A stretch of DNA of 62,954 nucleotides from assembly GCA_003169835.1 (NCBI GenBank), contig PNAI01000059.1, positions 1-62,954 on the forward strand. The letters are read 5' to 3'. Shown in pieces: positions 38,416 through 46,691 of this stretch. Position 1 is the first letter of the stretch, and every line of letters begins with the position of its first letter. The DNA is from Hyphomicrobiales bacterium. Its GTDB lineage: Bacteria > Pseudomonadota > Alphaproteobacteria > Rhizobiales > Xanthobacteraceae. Both the position numbers and the translations under genes were made by a program. Under the pieces are notes generated by a model. That model worked only from the letters and a program-made list of their open reading frames with translations, did no database searches and was not told the DNA's origin.

Positions 38416-38715
38416 TCAAAATCCCTTCGCCACCTCGCGCACATGCTCCACCTCGGGCGGCGTGGCGAAGAAATGTCCGACCAGCTTGCGCCATTCCTGG
38501 AAGTCGGCGGAGCCGCGGAAATCGACCGTGTGGTTCTCCACCGTGTCCCAATGGATGAACAGGCGGAAGCGGCTCGGCTTTTCGATTGAGCGCTGCAACG
38601 CCAGACTTTTGCAGCCCTTCTGCCGCTTGAACAGCGGCACGGCTTTCTGCACGCCCGCTTCGAACTCGGTTTCCGTTCCCGGCTTCACGTCGATCTGTGC
38701 GATTTCGAGGATCAT
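38416..38715 (-). CDS. Antibiotic-biosynthesis-monooxygenase-like (ABM) protein
   Basis: A 99-residue single ABM domain: ILEIAQIDVKPGTETEFEAG at the start, ALQRSIEKPSRF and IHWDTVENHTVDFRGS in the middle. These dimeric ferredoxin-like proteins act on quinones, aldehydes or haem; others are only binding proteins. The specific reaction cannot be told. Confidence 0.75.
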   Translation of the reverse strand: MILEIAQIDVKPGTETEFEAGVQKAVPLFKRQKGCKSLALQRSIEKPSRFRLFIHWDTVENHTVDFRGSADFQEWRKLVGHFFATPPEVEHVREVAKGF

Positions 38716-38810
38716 GTGTGCTTTCCTATTTTTCGTTTTGCAATCGCGCCAAATATGAACGTCCGCGCGATCCGAGGGAAGGCTCTATGCGCGTGTCGGC
38801 CCTGCGCCGC

Positions 38811-39512
38811 TCACAACGCCGTCGATGTCGTACCCTTATACAGCACCGGCCCGGTCGGCCGTCCAATCGGCGAGCCGCCCGCGGGTTCCAGCGTAATCTC
38901 GAACAGCTGATCGACGCGCGGCGCCGTCAAATCTTTCAGATTGAGCTGCAGCGTGCGCGCCTGACTCATCAAGCCGACCGAAACCGGCCCGCGCTCACGG
39001 CTCGGCAGCGTCCACACTTCGAGCACGCGGCCTTCCGGCACGTTGATGGTGGTGAGCGGCACCAGCACGACGCGCCCGTCGGCGAAAGCATGCACCACCG
39101 CGCCCGGCCGCGTGCCGTCCATCAGCACGGCCACCATGACCGGCTGCTCGCGCGCCTTGCGGATCGCGACACCAAGCCCGACGGCGAACAATATCGCCGC
39201 GAACGACGCCGCAAGCGTTGCCGCGCGCAGCACGCCGATATTGCCCCACAGCCGCGACCATGCCGATTGCGTTGCGGGCGTGCGCGCAGGAGCCTGTATC
39301 GCCGCTTCGATTTTCCGCCACAGCGCATCGCTCGCCGGCCGCAGTTCGGTCGCATCGTCGAAGGCCATGAAACGTGTCCTCCAAGTCTCCACATCGCGCG
39401 CGAAGGCTGCGTCCGACGTGAGCCGTCGCTCGGCTTCCGTCTTATCTTCGCCTTCGAGCAGGCCGAGCACATATTCGGCCGCGAGAGTTTTTTCGTTCTC
39501 GTCGCGCGTCAT
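38811..39512 (-). CDS. Anti-sigma factor (RskA-like)
   Basis: A 233-residue membrane protein. Its cytoplasmic N-terminus (ENEKTLAAEYVLGLLEGED...RRL) is the typical sigma-binding helix set of ChrR/RskA-type anti-sigma factors. One membrane helix follows (about residues 95-115), then a periplasmic RskA domain with VLVPLTTINVPEGRVLEVWTL. It should hold the adjacent ECF sigma factor until a periplasmic signal releases it. ATG 39512 overlaps the sigma stop (ATGA). The usual zinc-binding HxxxCxxC is absent. Confidence 0.85.
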   Translation of the reverse strand: MTRDENEKTLAAEYVLGLLEGEDKTEAERRLTSDAAFARDVETWRTRFMAFDDATELRPASDALWRKIEAAIQAPARTPATQSAWSRLWGNIGVLRAATLAASFAAILFAVGLGVAIRKAREQPVMVAVLMDGTRPGAVVHAFADGRVVLVPLTTINVPEGRVLEVWTLPSRERGPVSVGLMSQARTLQLNLKDLTAPRVDQLFEITLEPAGGSPIGRPTGPVLYKGTTSTAL

Positions 39513-40060
39513 CCCATGCACTCCTGCAATGAGATCAGGCTGCGCCGCACCCAGCTCTTCACCGTGCCGAGCGGCACGCCGAGTTTTCCTGCAAGCTCGC
39601 CGTGCGAGAGCCCATGCACATAGGCCAGCACGACGACCGTACGCCGCTGCGCATCGAGCGATTCAAGGCAGCGCCGCAACGCGCTTGCCTCCGGCAGCCG
39701 CGCCATCGCGCTCTCCGCGATGGGCGCCGCGTCCTCGGCATTTTCCTCGTCGGCGGTGAAGCGGCTTTCATCGCGCAAGATGGTGAGCGCGCAATTGCGC
39801 AGAATGGCATAGAGCCATGTGCGCGGCCCCCCGCGCTGCGGATCGAACGAACGCGCCGCCCGCCAGATCCGCATGAACGCATCTTGCACGGCTTCTTCCG
39901 CGAGGTCTTGCCGCCGCAGCATGCGCCGCGCCACCCCCACCATGCGCGCGGCTTCGATGTCGTAGATGACCTTCAACGCCGCGCGTTCGCCGGCCGCGCA
40001 GCGCGCCAGCGCGGCAGCGATCTGCGCTTCCGTCGCGCTATCGTGAGAATTCGTGGCCAT
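39509..40060 (-). CDS. ECF RNA polymerase sigma factor (SigK-like)
   Basis: The 183-residue sigma factor has region 2 (DLAEEAVQDAFMRIWRAARSFD) for the -10 element and region 4 (GLSHGELAGKLGVPLGTVKSWVRRSL) for the -35 element. Partnered by an RskA-like anti-sigma, it matches the SigK group. Its own start is preceded by GCATCC-15 bp-CGGTAT, also found before the divergent DUF4394 gene, so it probably activates itself and that gene. Confidence 0.9.
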   Translation of the reverse strand: MATNSHDSATEAQIAAALARCAAGERAALKVIYDIEAARMVGVARRMLRRQDLAEEAVQDAFMRIWRAARSFDPQRGGPRTWLYAILRNCALTILRDESRFTADEENAEDAAPIAESAMARLPEASALRRCLESLDAQRRTVVVLAYVHGLSHGELAGKLGVPLGTVKSWVRRSLISLQECMG

Positions 40061-40121
40061 AAATCTCGCCGCCCGTTCCTATCCTACGAAAAGTCACTTA
40101 TCCGGCCAATGTCATAGAGGG

Positions 40122-40148
40122 ATACCGCGCACAGACCATTTTGGATGC
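40122..40148 (-). promoter_or_regulatory. Candidate ECF promoter of the sigma gene
   Basis: On the minus strand GCATCC (40148-40143), 15 bases, then CGGTAT (40127-40122), followed by CCC. The start codon is about 60 bases downstream. The two hexamers are the same as in the promoter facing the other way. Confidence 0.6.
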
Positions 40149-40181
40149 AGCCGCCCTCACATTTATTTGATCCCGCCCCGC

Positions 40182-40209
40182 GCATCCGTTCCCGGGCGCC
40201 CTCCGGTAT
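40182..40209 (+). promoter_or_regulatory. Candidate ECF promoter of the DUF4394 gene
   Basis: GCATCC (40182-40187), 16 bases, CGGTAT (40204-40209), then CCC. The ATG lies 48 bases downstream. The hexamers resemble the mycobacterial SigK promoter as I recall it (CCATCC, CCGAAT). Confidence 0.6.
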
Positions 40210-40257
40210 CCCGCACGTGGTCGCAAGGGGCGCCACTCAAAACAAACGGAGAGTGCA

Positions 40258-41055
40258 ATGAAATTCCAATCCATGATTGCCGCGACCGCCGCGGTTCTGC
40301 TCAGCACCGCAGCCGCGCAAGCCGCGCAAGTGGCCGCGCTCTGGGGCGACAACACCATTTCCATCGTCGACACCAGCGCCAAGAAGGTCGTGAAGACCTG
40401 GAAGATCCAAGGCATCAATGGCAAGGTGCTCGGCATCGACGTGCGTCCGGCCGACAACATGCTTTATGCGGTGGGCGCCGACGGCGGCATTTATACGGTC
40501 GATCTCGCCACCGGCAAGGCGACCATGAAGTCGAAGCTCGAAAAGACGCTGGCCGCCGGCACCTGGGCGACGGTGGACTTCAATCCGGTCGCCGACCGCA
40601 TGCGGCTGATGAGCAACGACGGCACCAACCTGCGTGTCAACGTCGACGACGGCAAGGTGACCATGGACGGCTCGCACAAGTTCGCCGACACCGACATGCA
40701 CAAGGCCGAGAAGCCCAACATCATCGCGGGCGCCTACATCAATTCGGTCAAGGGCGCGAAGGAAACCGCGCTCTACGACATAGACGGCACCATTGGCGCG
40801 CTGTTCAAGCAGGCCCCGCCGAACGATGGCGTGCTCAGCGCGGTCGGCAAGCTTGGCGTCAAGGCCACGAACGTCGCCTTCGACATCTGGTCGGACGGCA
40901 ACGGCAAGAACGACGCCTGGCTGCTCGTCGGCGATTGGCTGCACAGCGTCGACCTCACCACCGGCAAGGCGACGCCCGCGGTGCAGATCAAGGGCCTCTC
41001 CGGTCAGGCGCGCGACATCGCGATCCTGCCCGCCGACTCGATGAAGGCCAGGTAA
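40258..41055 (+). CDS. Exported DUF4394-domain protein
   Basis: A 265-residue secreted protein (signal peptide to AQAAQ). The mature part is a propeller-like series of strands: GIDVRPADNMLYAVGADGGIYTVDLATGKAT, TVDFNPVADRMRLMSNDGTNLRVN and similar. These fit DUF4394, a family of unknown role that I often see beside ECF sigma/anti-sigma pairs. It shares a promoter motif with the sigma gene and is its most likely target. A strong Shine-Dalgarno (CGGAGAG) precedes the start, and a terminator follows at 41161. Confidence 0.8.
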   Translation: MKFQSMIAATAAVLLSTAAAQAAQVAALWGDNTISIVDTSAKKVVKTWKIQGINGKVLGIDVRPADNMLYAVGADGGIYTVDLATGKATMKSKLEKTLAAGTWATVDFNPVADRMRLMSNDGTNLRVNVDDGKVTMDGSHKFADTDMHKAEKPNIIAGAYINSVKGAKETALYDIDGTIGALFKQAPPNDGVLSAVGKLGVKATNVAFDIWSDGNGKNDAWLLVGDWLHSVDLTTGKATPAVQIKGLSGQARDIAILPADSMKAR

Positions 41056-41160
41056 CTCAGGCAACATGTAACGCGGTCAACCTGTAGCTCGGTCAAGTCA
41101 TTGACGTAACCCGCCGGGCACCAAGACTGCCGCGGTTCCCCTCTAGTAGCGGTAGTCCGG

Positions 41161-41199
41161 CGCGCGCCAGTGTCCCTACTGGCGCGCGTCTCCTTTTAT
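41161..41199 (+). terminator. Rho-independent terminator
   Basis: An 11-bp perfect stem, CGCGCGCCAGT with ACTGGCGCGCG (41161-41188, six-base loop), then TCTCCTTTTATT. It is downstream of the DUF4394 gene, about 105 bases after its stop. Confidence 0.8.
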
Positions 41200-41342
41200 T
41201 CCGTAGCGATGACTGTGGTCTTTGCGGGGGGCACGTGCAGAGGCGGGAGTTCATCACGCTTCGCGGCGGCGCGACAGTCGCATGGCCGCTAGCTGCGCGC
41301 GCGCAGCAGCTCGACCGCATGCGGCGCATCCACATGAAGTCC

Positions 41343-41903
41343 TCAGCCTGTGTGGCCCTGATCCGTCAGTAATTTGTTGGTGGTCTTACGATGATGTTCG
41401 GAATTGGCGCGATCGACGCCTTCTACGGTGATCGCGAGCGTGCCGCTTTCGGTTTTGTCTATCCAGCCTTTTGATCTCAGATACCAGACATGAAACTCCA
41501 GATGCTCAGCCGGACAAGCTAACAAGCGTTCAAGTTCGTGATTGCCGATGCCCGGATCGCTGATGTTTTGTCGGCGCTTGACATAGAGAATCGACAGCAA
41601 TTTGTTCTGAATATCGACATCCCGTTCGATGCCTTTACTGTTGCTGGCTTCCTCGGCCAATTTCCAGCGGAAGCCCGAATGGTTTTTATGCTGAATATCG
41701 TACTGCGCGCGTTTGACCGGATCTCTGAGCGTATCATTGGCCTCCACGATTTCGTCGAAGCGGAGACGATCGCCGGTGTCCTGATTGTCGGGATGGTAGC
41801 GCTGAGCAAGAAAACGAAACATCCGATCTATCGTTCCCGAGTTGGCGTTCGGGCTGATTTCCAGGATTTCGTAATAGTCGATGAACTTAGAGGCTTCCAT
41901 CAT
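41343..41903 (-). CDS. J-domain protein with C-terminal winged-helix-like part
   Basis: The 186-residue protein has an N-terminal DnaJ-type domain (YYEILEISPNANSGTIDRMF, HPD at residues 37-39), which would stimulate a DnaK/Hsp70 ATPase. The C-terminal half (about 95-175) looks like a winged helix: NHELERLLACPAEHLEFHVWYLRSKGWI then a beta hairpin GTLAITVEG. No Gly/Phe or zinc region is present, so it is a specialised type C co-chaperone. Its ATG overlaps the end of a possible upstream ORF by four bases. Confidence 0.75.
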   Translation of the reverse strand: MMEASKFIDYYEILEISPNANSGTIDRMFRFLAQRYHPDNQDTGDRLRFDEIVEANDTLRDPVKRAQYDIQHKNHSGFRWKLAEEASNSKGIERDVDIQNKLLSILYVKRRQNISDPGIGNHELERLLACPAEHLEFHVWYLRSKGWIDKTESGTLAITVEGVDRANSEHHRKTTNKLLTDQGHTG

Positions 41904-42163
41904 ATGCTGCCATCCGGCCCATCATGGTATTTTGGGGCATTTTTTCTACGCTGCGCTTTGGGCGCAATCACCGCACCGCTAGCTCCTATGCGATGAGCGC
42001 CGTTGAGCCGGTCAAGCTCCTTGCGGCGGCTATTCAGCAGTGCCGCGACTTCATCGCGCGGTTTGCAAAGAGCGTCATTGGAGCGTGTGAAGAGGAAAGG
42101 TCTTTTTGGCTGCATTTCGGTCATCCAGAGGCTCGCAATAAGGCCTCCAAAGTGGATCAGCAA
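41900..42163 (-). CDS. Possible small ORF coupled to the J-domain gene
   Basis: An 87-residue frame with a basic, helical middle (PRDEVAALLNSRRKELDRL) and no recognised domain. Its stop overlaps the J-domain ATG by four bases, the usual form of translational coupling. That is the main reason to list it. Starts at 42163 or at internal ATGs (MTEMQPKRP) are possible. May be fortuitous. Confidence 0.3.
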   Translation of the reverse strand: MLIHFGGLIASLWMTEMQPKRPFLFTRSNDALCKPRDEVAALLNSRRKELDRLNGAHRIGASGAVIAPKAQRRKNAPKYHDGPDGSI

Positions 42164-42502
42164 TATCGTGCAAGACGATGCTTGTCGCCCAAAAGCGCCA
42201 AATAGCCTTAAGCGTTATGGTAAAATACGGTCGCAGACTTTCGATGCGTGCCCCAAAACACCTGATCGGATTTCGGAGAGACCGCCGCAAGGCGGTCTTT
42301 CTGTTTGTGGCTCAATGGCTGGCAATGCTGCCGGTTGGCCTATGCAGCGCCGAACGTGAGCTTTCGGGGAATAGCGGCCATTCGGTGCAGATGTCCGATG
42401 TCGCCTCTTGGCACGGACCTATCGGTCGCGCGGTCCAATGTTTGCTTAACGAAGTGAAGCAGATGCAGCGCCACCGCCGCGTCCGCTTTTATTCTGCCGC
42501 AA
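42164..42502. other. Intergenic stretch with an orphan terminator
   Basis: No supported gene. A TAAAAT -10-like element lies near 42220 and a strong hairpin terminator at 42279-42306 on the plus strand, so a short transcript of about 80 bases is possible. The rest up to the ABC transporter stop shows nothing clear. Confidence 0.4.
42279..42306 (+). terminator. Orphan Rho-independent terminator
   Basis: AGACCGCC/GGCGGTCT (42279-42286, 42291-42298, GCAA loop) followed by TTCTGTTT. GCAA is a GNRA tetraloop. No gene on this strand ends before it. Confidence 0.75.
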
Positions 42503-44353
42503 CTATTCCGCCGCCACCACATCCGGCGTCACATCGATGAATCCGCCCGACTGCCGCTTCCACAGCGCAGCGTAATGGCCGTTGGCGCGCAGCAGTTCCG
42601 CGTGCGTGCCCTGCTCGATGATACGGCCATGATCGAGCACCACCAGGCGGTCCATGCGTGCGATGGTGGACAGCCGGTGCGCGATCGCGATCACGGTCTT
42701 GCCGGCCATCAGCGTGTCGAGGCTCGACTGGATCGCGGCTTCCACCTCGCTGTCGAGTGCGGACGTGGCCTCGTCGAGCACCAGGATCGGCGCGTTTTTC
42801 AGGATCACCCGCGCGATCGCAATGCGTTGCCGCTGCCCGCCGGACAGCTTCACGCCACGCTCGCCCACATGCGCCTCATAGCCATGCCGCCCGCGCCAAT
42901 CCTCCAATTCCAGAATGAATTCGTGCGCATGCGCGAGCTTCGCCGCCATCAGCACATCCGCGTCGCTCGCTCCCGGCCGCCCATAGCGGATGTTCTCGGT
43001 GATTGAGCGGTGCAGCAGCGAAGTGTCCTGCGTCACCACCGAGATCTGCGAGCGCAATGACTCCTGCGTGAGCTGCGAGATGTCCTGGCCGTCGATCAGA
43101 ATGCGGCCACCTTCGAGATCGAAGAACCGCAGCATGAGATTGACCACCGTCGACTTGCCCGCGCCCGAGCGGCCGACCAGACCGATCTTCTCGCCCGGCG
43201 CGACGGTGAGCCTGAAATCCTGCAGCACGCCCGCTTCCCGCCCGTAGCCGAAGTGCACATCATCGAATGTGACTCGGCCCTCGTGCACGATGAGCGCTTT
43301 CGCGCCTTCCGGATCGACCAGTTGCAGCGGGCGCGCGATGGTCAGCATGCCTTCCTGCACCACGCCTATTTCTTCGAAGATGTCGGTGATCTGCACTGCG
43401 ATCTGCCGCGACATGTTGGTGAGCTGGAACGTCAGCGGCAGTACCATGGCGATGGCGCCGACTGCGATTGCGCTTTGCAGCCACAACAGGATCGCAAGCC
43501 CGCCGGCGCCCGCCATCAGCAGCGCGTTGAGCACCGCAAGCAGCGTGCCGAACATGGTGATCAGCCGCTGCGACTTCAGGAACAGATCAGTGTGGTGGTC
43601 GACCGCGTCGCGCACGTATTCGTCCTCGTCGCGCGGCCGCGCGAAGAGCTTCACCGTAAGAATGTTGGTGTAGCTGTCGACGATCCGTCCCATCAGCGAA
43701 GAGCGCGCCTCCGAGCTGCGCTTCGAGCGGTCGCGCATGCGCGGCACGAAATACCACAGCAGCGCGATATAGCCCGCGAACCACAGCAGGATTGGCACCA
43801 TCAGCCACAGGTCCGCGGCCGCGGTCATCACCACCGCGGTGGTTCCGTACACCAGGATGTACCAGCCGGCGGTGACCGAGGCGACCAGCGTCGATCGCAC
43901 GGCGGGTCCGGTCTGCATCACGCGCGTGGATATGCGGCCGGCAAAATCGTTCTGGAAGAACGCCCAGCTCTGCCGCACCACGTGCCAATGACTCTGCCAG
44001 CGGATCAGTCCCGTGAACGGCGCTGCGATCGCCTGATTGGTCAGCAGGTAGCGCGCAAGCGTCACCGCCGGGCGCATAATCAGCACGACGACGCCCATGC
44101 CCACGAGCAGCGGCCAGCTCACGGCGAGAAATTGATCGCGCGACGTCGACGTCACAAGCGTCACGATACGCCCGATGAACCATGGGATCGCGCTGTCTGT
44201 GAGCGCAACGAACAATTCCACCACGAACAGCGCAACGAACAGCCACTTCGCCTGGCGCGCGAAGTGCCAGAAGAATGCGAGCAGCCCGGCGGGCGGTTCG
44301 GGATGTTCGGGTGCGGCGGTCGGCGTCAGCAGTCGTTCGAAGAAGGCAAACAT
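42503..44353 (-). CDS. ABC exporter, fused permease and ATPase
   Basis: The 616-residue half-transporter has six N-terminal helices (about residues 30-330) and a C-terminal nucleotide-binding domain with Walker A GRSGAGKST, signature LSGGQRQR, Walker B ILVLDEATSALD and the switch His in AHRL. It works as a homodimer or with another half to export lipids, peptides or drugs. The closest resemblance is to lipid/multidrug exporters of the MsbA/YheI kind. The substrate is not readable. No partner gene is adjacent. Confidence 0.88.
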   Translation of the reverse strand: MFAFFERLLTPTAAPEHPEPPAGLLAFFWHFARQAKWLFVALFVVELFVALTDSAIPWFIGRIVTLVTSTSRDQFLAVSWPLLVGMGVVVLIMRPAVTLARYLLTNQAIAAPFTGLIRWQSHWHVVRQSWAFFQNDFAGRISTRVMQTGPAVRSTLVASVTAGWYILVYGTTAVVMTAAADLWLMVPILLWFAGYIALLWYFVPRMRDRSKRSSEARSSLMGRIVDSYTNILTVKLFARPRDEDEYVRDAVDHHTDLFLKSQRLITMFGTLLAVLNALLMAGAGGLAILLWLQSAIAVGAIAMVLPLTFQLTNMSRQIAVQITDIFEEIGVVQEGMLTIARPLQLVDPEGAKALIVHEGRVTFDDVHFGYGREAGVLQDFRLTVAPGEKIGLVGRSGAGKSTVVNLMLRFFDLEGGRILIDGQDISQLTQESLRSQISVVTQDTSLLHRSITENIRYGRPGASDADVLMAAKLAHAHEFILELEDWRGRHGYEAHVGERGVKLSGGQRQRIAIARVILKNAPILVLDEATSALDSEVEAAIQSSLDTLMAGKTVIAIAHRLSTIARMDRLVVLDHGRIIEQGTHAELLRANGHYAALWKRQSGGFIDVTPDVVAAE

Positions 44354-44440
44354 GGCACATTCTACATCAAAACAAGTTCAATCGGGCCGCGCGGTTGTAG
44401 CGCGCAATACGGCGAACGTAAGGAGGTAAGGAGGTCGGCT

Positions 44441-44635
44441 TTATTTTTGTTCATGTGCCGCGTTTCGCAGGCATTCGGGGCACAAACAATCCGAGCCGTC
44501 GGTTGGCACGGCCAGCCGGAACGGCTCGGCTTCGCACCAGCAACCTGCGCCGGTGCGGCATTCGAATTCGCGCCCGCACCGTTCGCAAATGACACGGCGT
44601 AATTTGGAAGTCTCTTGGCGCGATTCTGTCTGCAT
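44441..44635 (-). CDS. Cysteine-rich CWC-family protein
   Basis: A 64-residue protein with CERCGREFECRTGAGCWCE and CLCPECL, i.e. eight cysteines arranged as the Cysteine_rich_CWC family. It most likely binds zinc in one or two knuckles. Function unknown. A terminator upstream (44676-44707) separates it from the metallo-hydrolase gene. Confidence 0.7.
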   Translation of the reverse strand: MQTESRQETSKLRRVICERCGREFECRTGAGCWCEAEPFRLAVPTDGSDCLCPECLRNAAHEQK

Positions 44636-44675
44636 GGCCGGTCACGTTCGCTTTGCGCTCGCACGCAGCATAGCC

Positions 44676-44707
44676 GAAAATGAAACGGGCCGCCCGCAGG
44701 CGGCCCG
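44676..44707 (-). terminator. Rho-independent terminator, minus strand
   Basis: CGGGCCGCC/GGCGGCCCG, 9-bp stem with four-base loop (44686-44707), followed on the minus strand by TTTCATTTTC. It ends the metallo-hydrolase transcript. The plus side has a weaker A+T-rich tail. Confidence 0.75.
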
Positions 44708-44738
44708 TCATTAAATTTTTGACAGGGTGAGGGGCCGA

Positions 44739-45626
44739 TCAGGTCCCGCGTCCCCACAGCGCGCAATAGCGGCGCGCGACGAGGGGCAGGCCATTTTCAT
44801 AGCCCGGCCAGCTGGCATATTTTGGCAGTTTGAATTCCTTCTCCGCCGGTTCCCAGCACTTGCCGTCCTGCCCGAGCTTTTTCAACTCGGCCGAGGCCTC
44901 CTGGTACAGCGCAAGGATATCCTGCGCGTCCTTCTTGCTGCCGAGGCGATCGCCGGGTTGTCCGGGATGACCGGGGATCATGCGATCCCAATCCAGTGCA
45001 ATCACCTTCTTGATGAACTCCTCCGTTTCAATCGGGAAGATGTCGATCATGCCGCGGCCAGGAAACGACCCGACCGGAATGGTGTCGACCACGAAGATGA
45101 TCTTCTCCTTCGGCAGCCGCATCACGATGTTGGAATCGGAATGGTTCAGCCCCAGATAAATCAACTCGACCGTCGTGCCGCCGAGCGTGATGACCTTCTT
45201 ACCGTCGAACACTTCATCGGGGAGTATTGTGTTCGGATCTTTCAGCGGCGCGAGGTGCGTCCTGATGTTCTTGTGTCCGATGATGCGCGCGCCGGCATCC
45301 TTGAATGCCTTGCCGCCCGCGATGTGGTCGTAGTGGTGGTGGCTGTAGATCAGATACTTGATCGGTTTGTCGGTGACCTTCTTGATCTCGTCCACATAGG
45401 TCTGCCCGCCGGTCGGCCGCCCGTAGGCGATCGGATCGGTGGCGATCACGCCATCCTTCGTCACCACAAACATCGACTGATGCCCGCCGTTGCGGAAGAT
45501 GTAGACGTTGTCGGTCCCTTCGATCTTGGTGGTCGCAATTTGCGGCCGTTGGCCCTGGCTGTAGGCTGGACCGCTGAGCGCGGTGGCAAACAGCGCAGCA
45601 CAAGTTATAGCTAACAGGAATCGCAT
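44739..45626 (-). CDS. Exported MBL-fold metallo-hydrolase
   Basis: The 295-residue protein has a signal peptide (cleavage near AYSQG) and a metallo-beta-lactamase fold. It shows YSHHHYDHIAG for the two metal sites, LGLNHSDSN with the next His, FVVDTIPVG with the bridging Asp and MIPGHPG with the last His. The usual final position has LDWDRMIPGH. Family members include quinoprotein relay proteins and beta-lactamase-like enzymes; the substrate cannot be assigned. Zinc binding in the periplasm is expected. Confidence 0.8.
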   Translation of the reverse strand: MRFLLAITCAALFATALSGPAYSQGQRPQIATTKIEGTDNVYIFRNGGHQSMFVVTKDGVIATDPIAYGRPTGGQTYVDEIKKVTDKPIKYLIYSHHHYDHIAGGKAFKDAGARIIGHKNIRTHLAPLKDPNTILPDEVFDGKKVITLGGTTVELIYLGLNHSDSNIVMRLPKEKIIFVVDTIPVGSFPGRGMIDIFPIETEEFIKKVIALDWDRMIPGHPGQPGDRLGSKKDAQDILALYQEASAELKKLGQDGKCWEPAEKEFKLPKYASWPGYENGLPLVARRYCALWGRGT

Positions 45627-45810
45627 TGTTATCGCCCCTCTTTGGAAGTTTCTTCGCGCGCCGAAGCTAGCAAGCGGGTTTTGTGTAACGCTATTACATC
45701 GTCGGTCGTGATAGCCGCTGCGCGCTGACTAACAAACATGCCTCGCCGCGCTCTTATTCCAAAGCGTGCGAGATATCGTCGGCGCGCAAGACGGATTTAT
45801 GACGTCGCTC

Positions 45811-46611
45811 TTATTGGTCGCCGCCGATGTAACCGATGATCTTCCAACCGTCGGCTTCCTTGCGATAGCAAATCTGGTCATTGCCGAGCGGAGCAAGCGC
45901 AAAGGCCGGGATGTATCCGGTCTTGCCGGAAGGGGTGACAACCTGCAGCGCCGGCAATTGGTTGGGCCCGATGGTGGCTGAGTTCTCGTCGATCAGCACA
46001 CGAACGAAATGCAGCCCGAGCATGTCGATCACCGGAGCATTCGAAAGCCGCGTCGAGCGTACCTCAATACCAGCAAGCAGCGGATAGCCCCAGTCCTCCA
46101 GGTCGGTCTGGGTCGCCTTGAGGAGAGCTTCGAATTCCTTGTCATTGAAAACCGGATCTGCAGGCGAGCAGATCAAGTCCTTGATGCTGGCGATCGGGGC
46201 AGCCGTCGGATCGTAGGCGTAGGAGGCCAGCTGGTCCCAGCCGGAATCATCATTGGCGTTGAGCTGAATAGCCGCCGCGAGATTTTCCATGCCGGATTTG
46301 TTTTTGTCGGCCCTCTCGCCCTTTTCGCCCCGCCAGAAGAAACCCTGCGCGACCACCAGGCGGGCAAGTCTGGCCTTGTCCTTTTTGACGGCAATCTCGC
46401 CGAGCTGCCGGCGAAACTCATCGAAGGTCGGATCGTTGACCGTCGTTGGCAAAGTGGTTGCGACCATCTGATAGGGCTTGATGGGTGCCTGCGGCCGCGG
46501 CTTTTGCGGCGCTTGCTGCTGCGCCACGGCGACCGAGACGGCTACTATCATGGCCGACGCGGCGCAAATGCCGATCGCAATCGAAAGGACTTTGGAACGA
46601 GAGCGACCCAT
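45811..46611 (-). CDS. Exported hypothetical protein, paralogue A
   Basis: A 266-residue exported protein: signal anchor to VAVAQ, Pro-rich linker, then a domain with DPTFDEFRRQLGEIA, VAQGFFWRGEKG, LAAAIQLNANDDSGWDQLASYA and LICSPADPVFNDKEFE. A C-terminal SH3-like part follows (TPSGKTGYIPAFAL...WKIIGYIGG). It is clearly a paralogue of the next gene upstream. No known family name comes to mind; a cell-envelope role is likely from export and the SH3-like end. Confidence 0.7.
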   Translation of the reverse strand: MGRSRSKVLSIAIGICAASAMIVAVSVAVAQQQAPQKPRPQAPIKPYQMVATTLPTTVNDPTFDEFRRQLGEIAVKKDKARLARLVVAQGFFWRGEKGERADKNKSGMENLAAAIQLNANDDSGWDQLASYAYDPTAAPIASIKDLICSPADPVFNDKEFEALLKATQTDLEDWGYPLLAGIEVRSTRLSNAPVIDMLGLHFVRVLIDENSATIGPNQLPALQVVTPSGKTGYIPAFALAPLGNDQICYRKEADGWKIIGYIGGDQ

Positions 46612-46691
46612 TGGGCGTCTCCCTTAAGATTTCTCGTGCACCCCAGAATAAAGGAATAACGCGGCAATGGCGACAGGTTTGCGGCGTCTCT

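Noticed and set aside
42178..42540. 120-codon plus-strand frame across the orphan terminator
   Set aside because: Runs through the hairpin into the antisense of the ABC gene; no motif.
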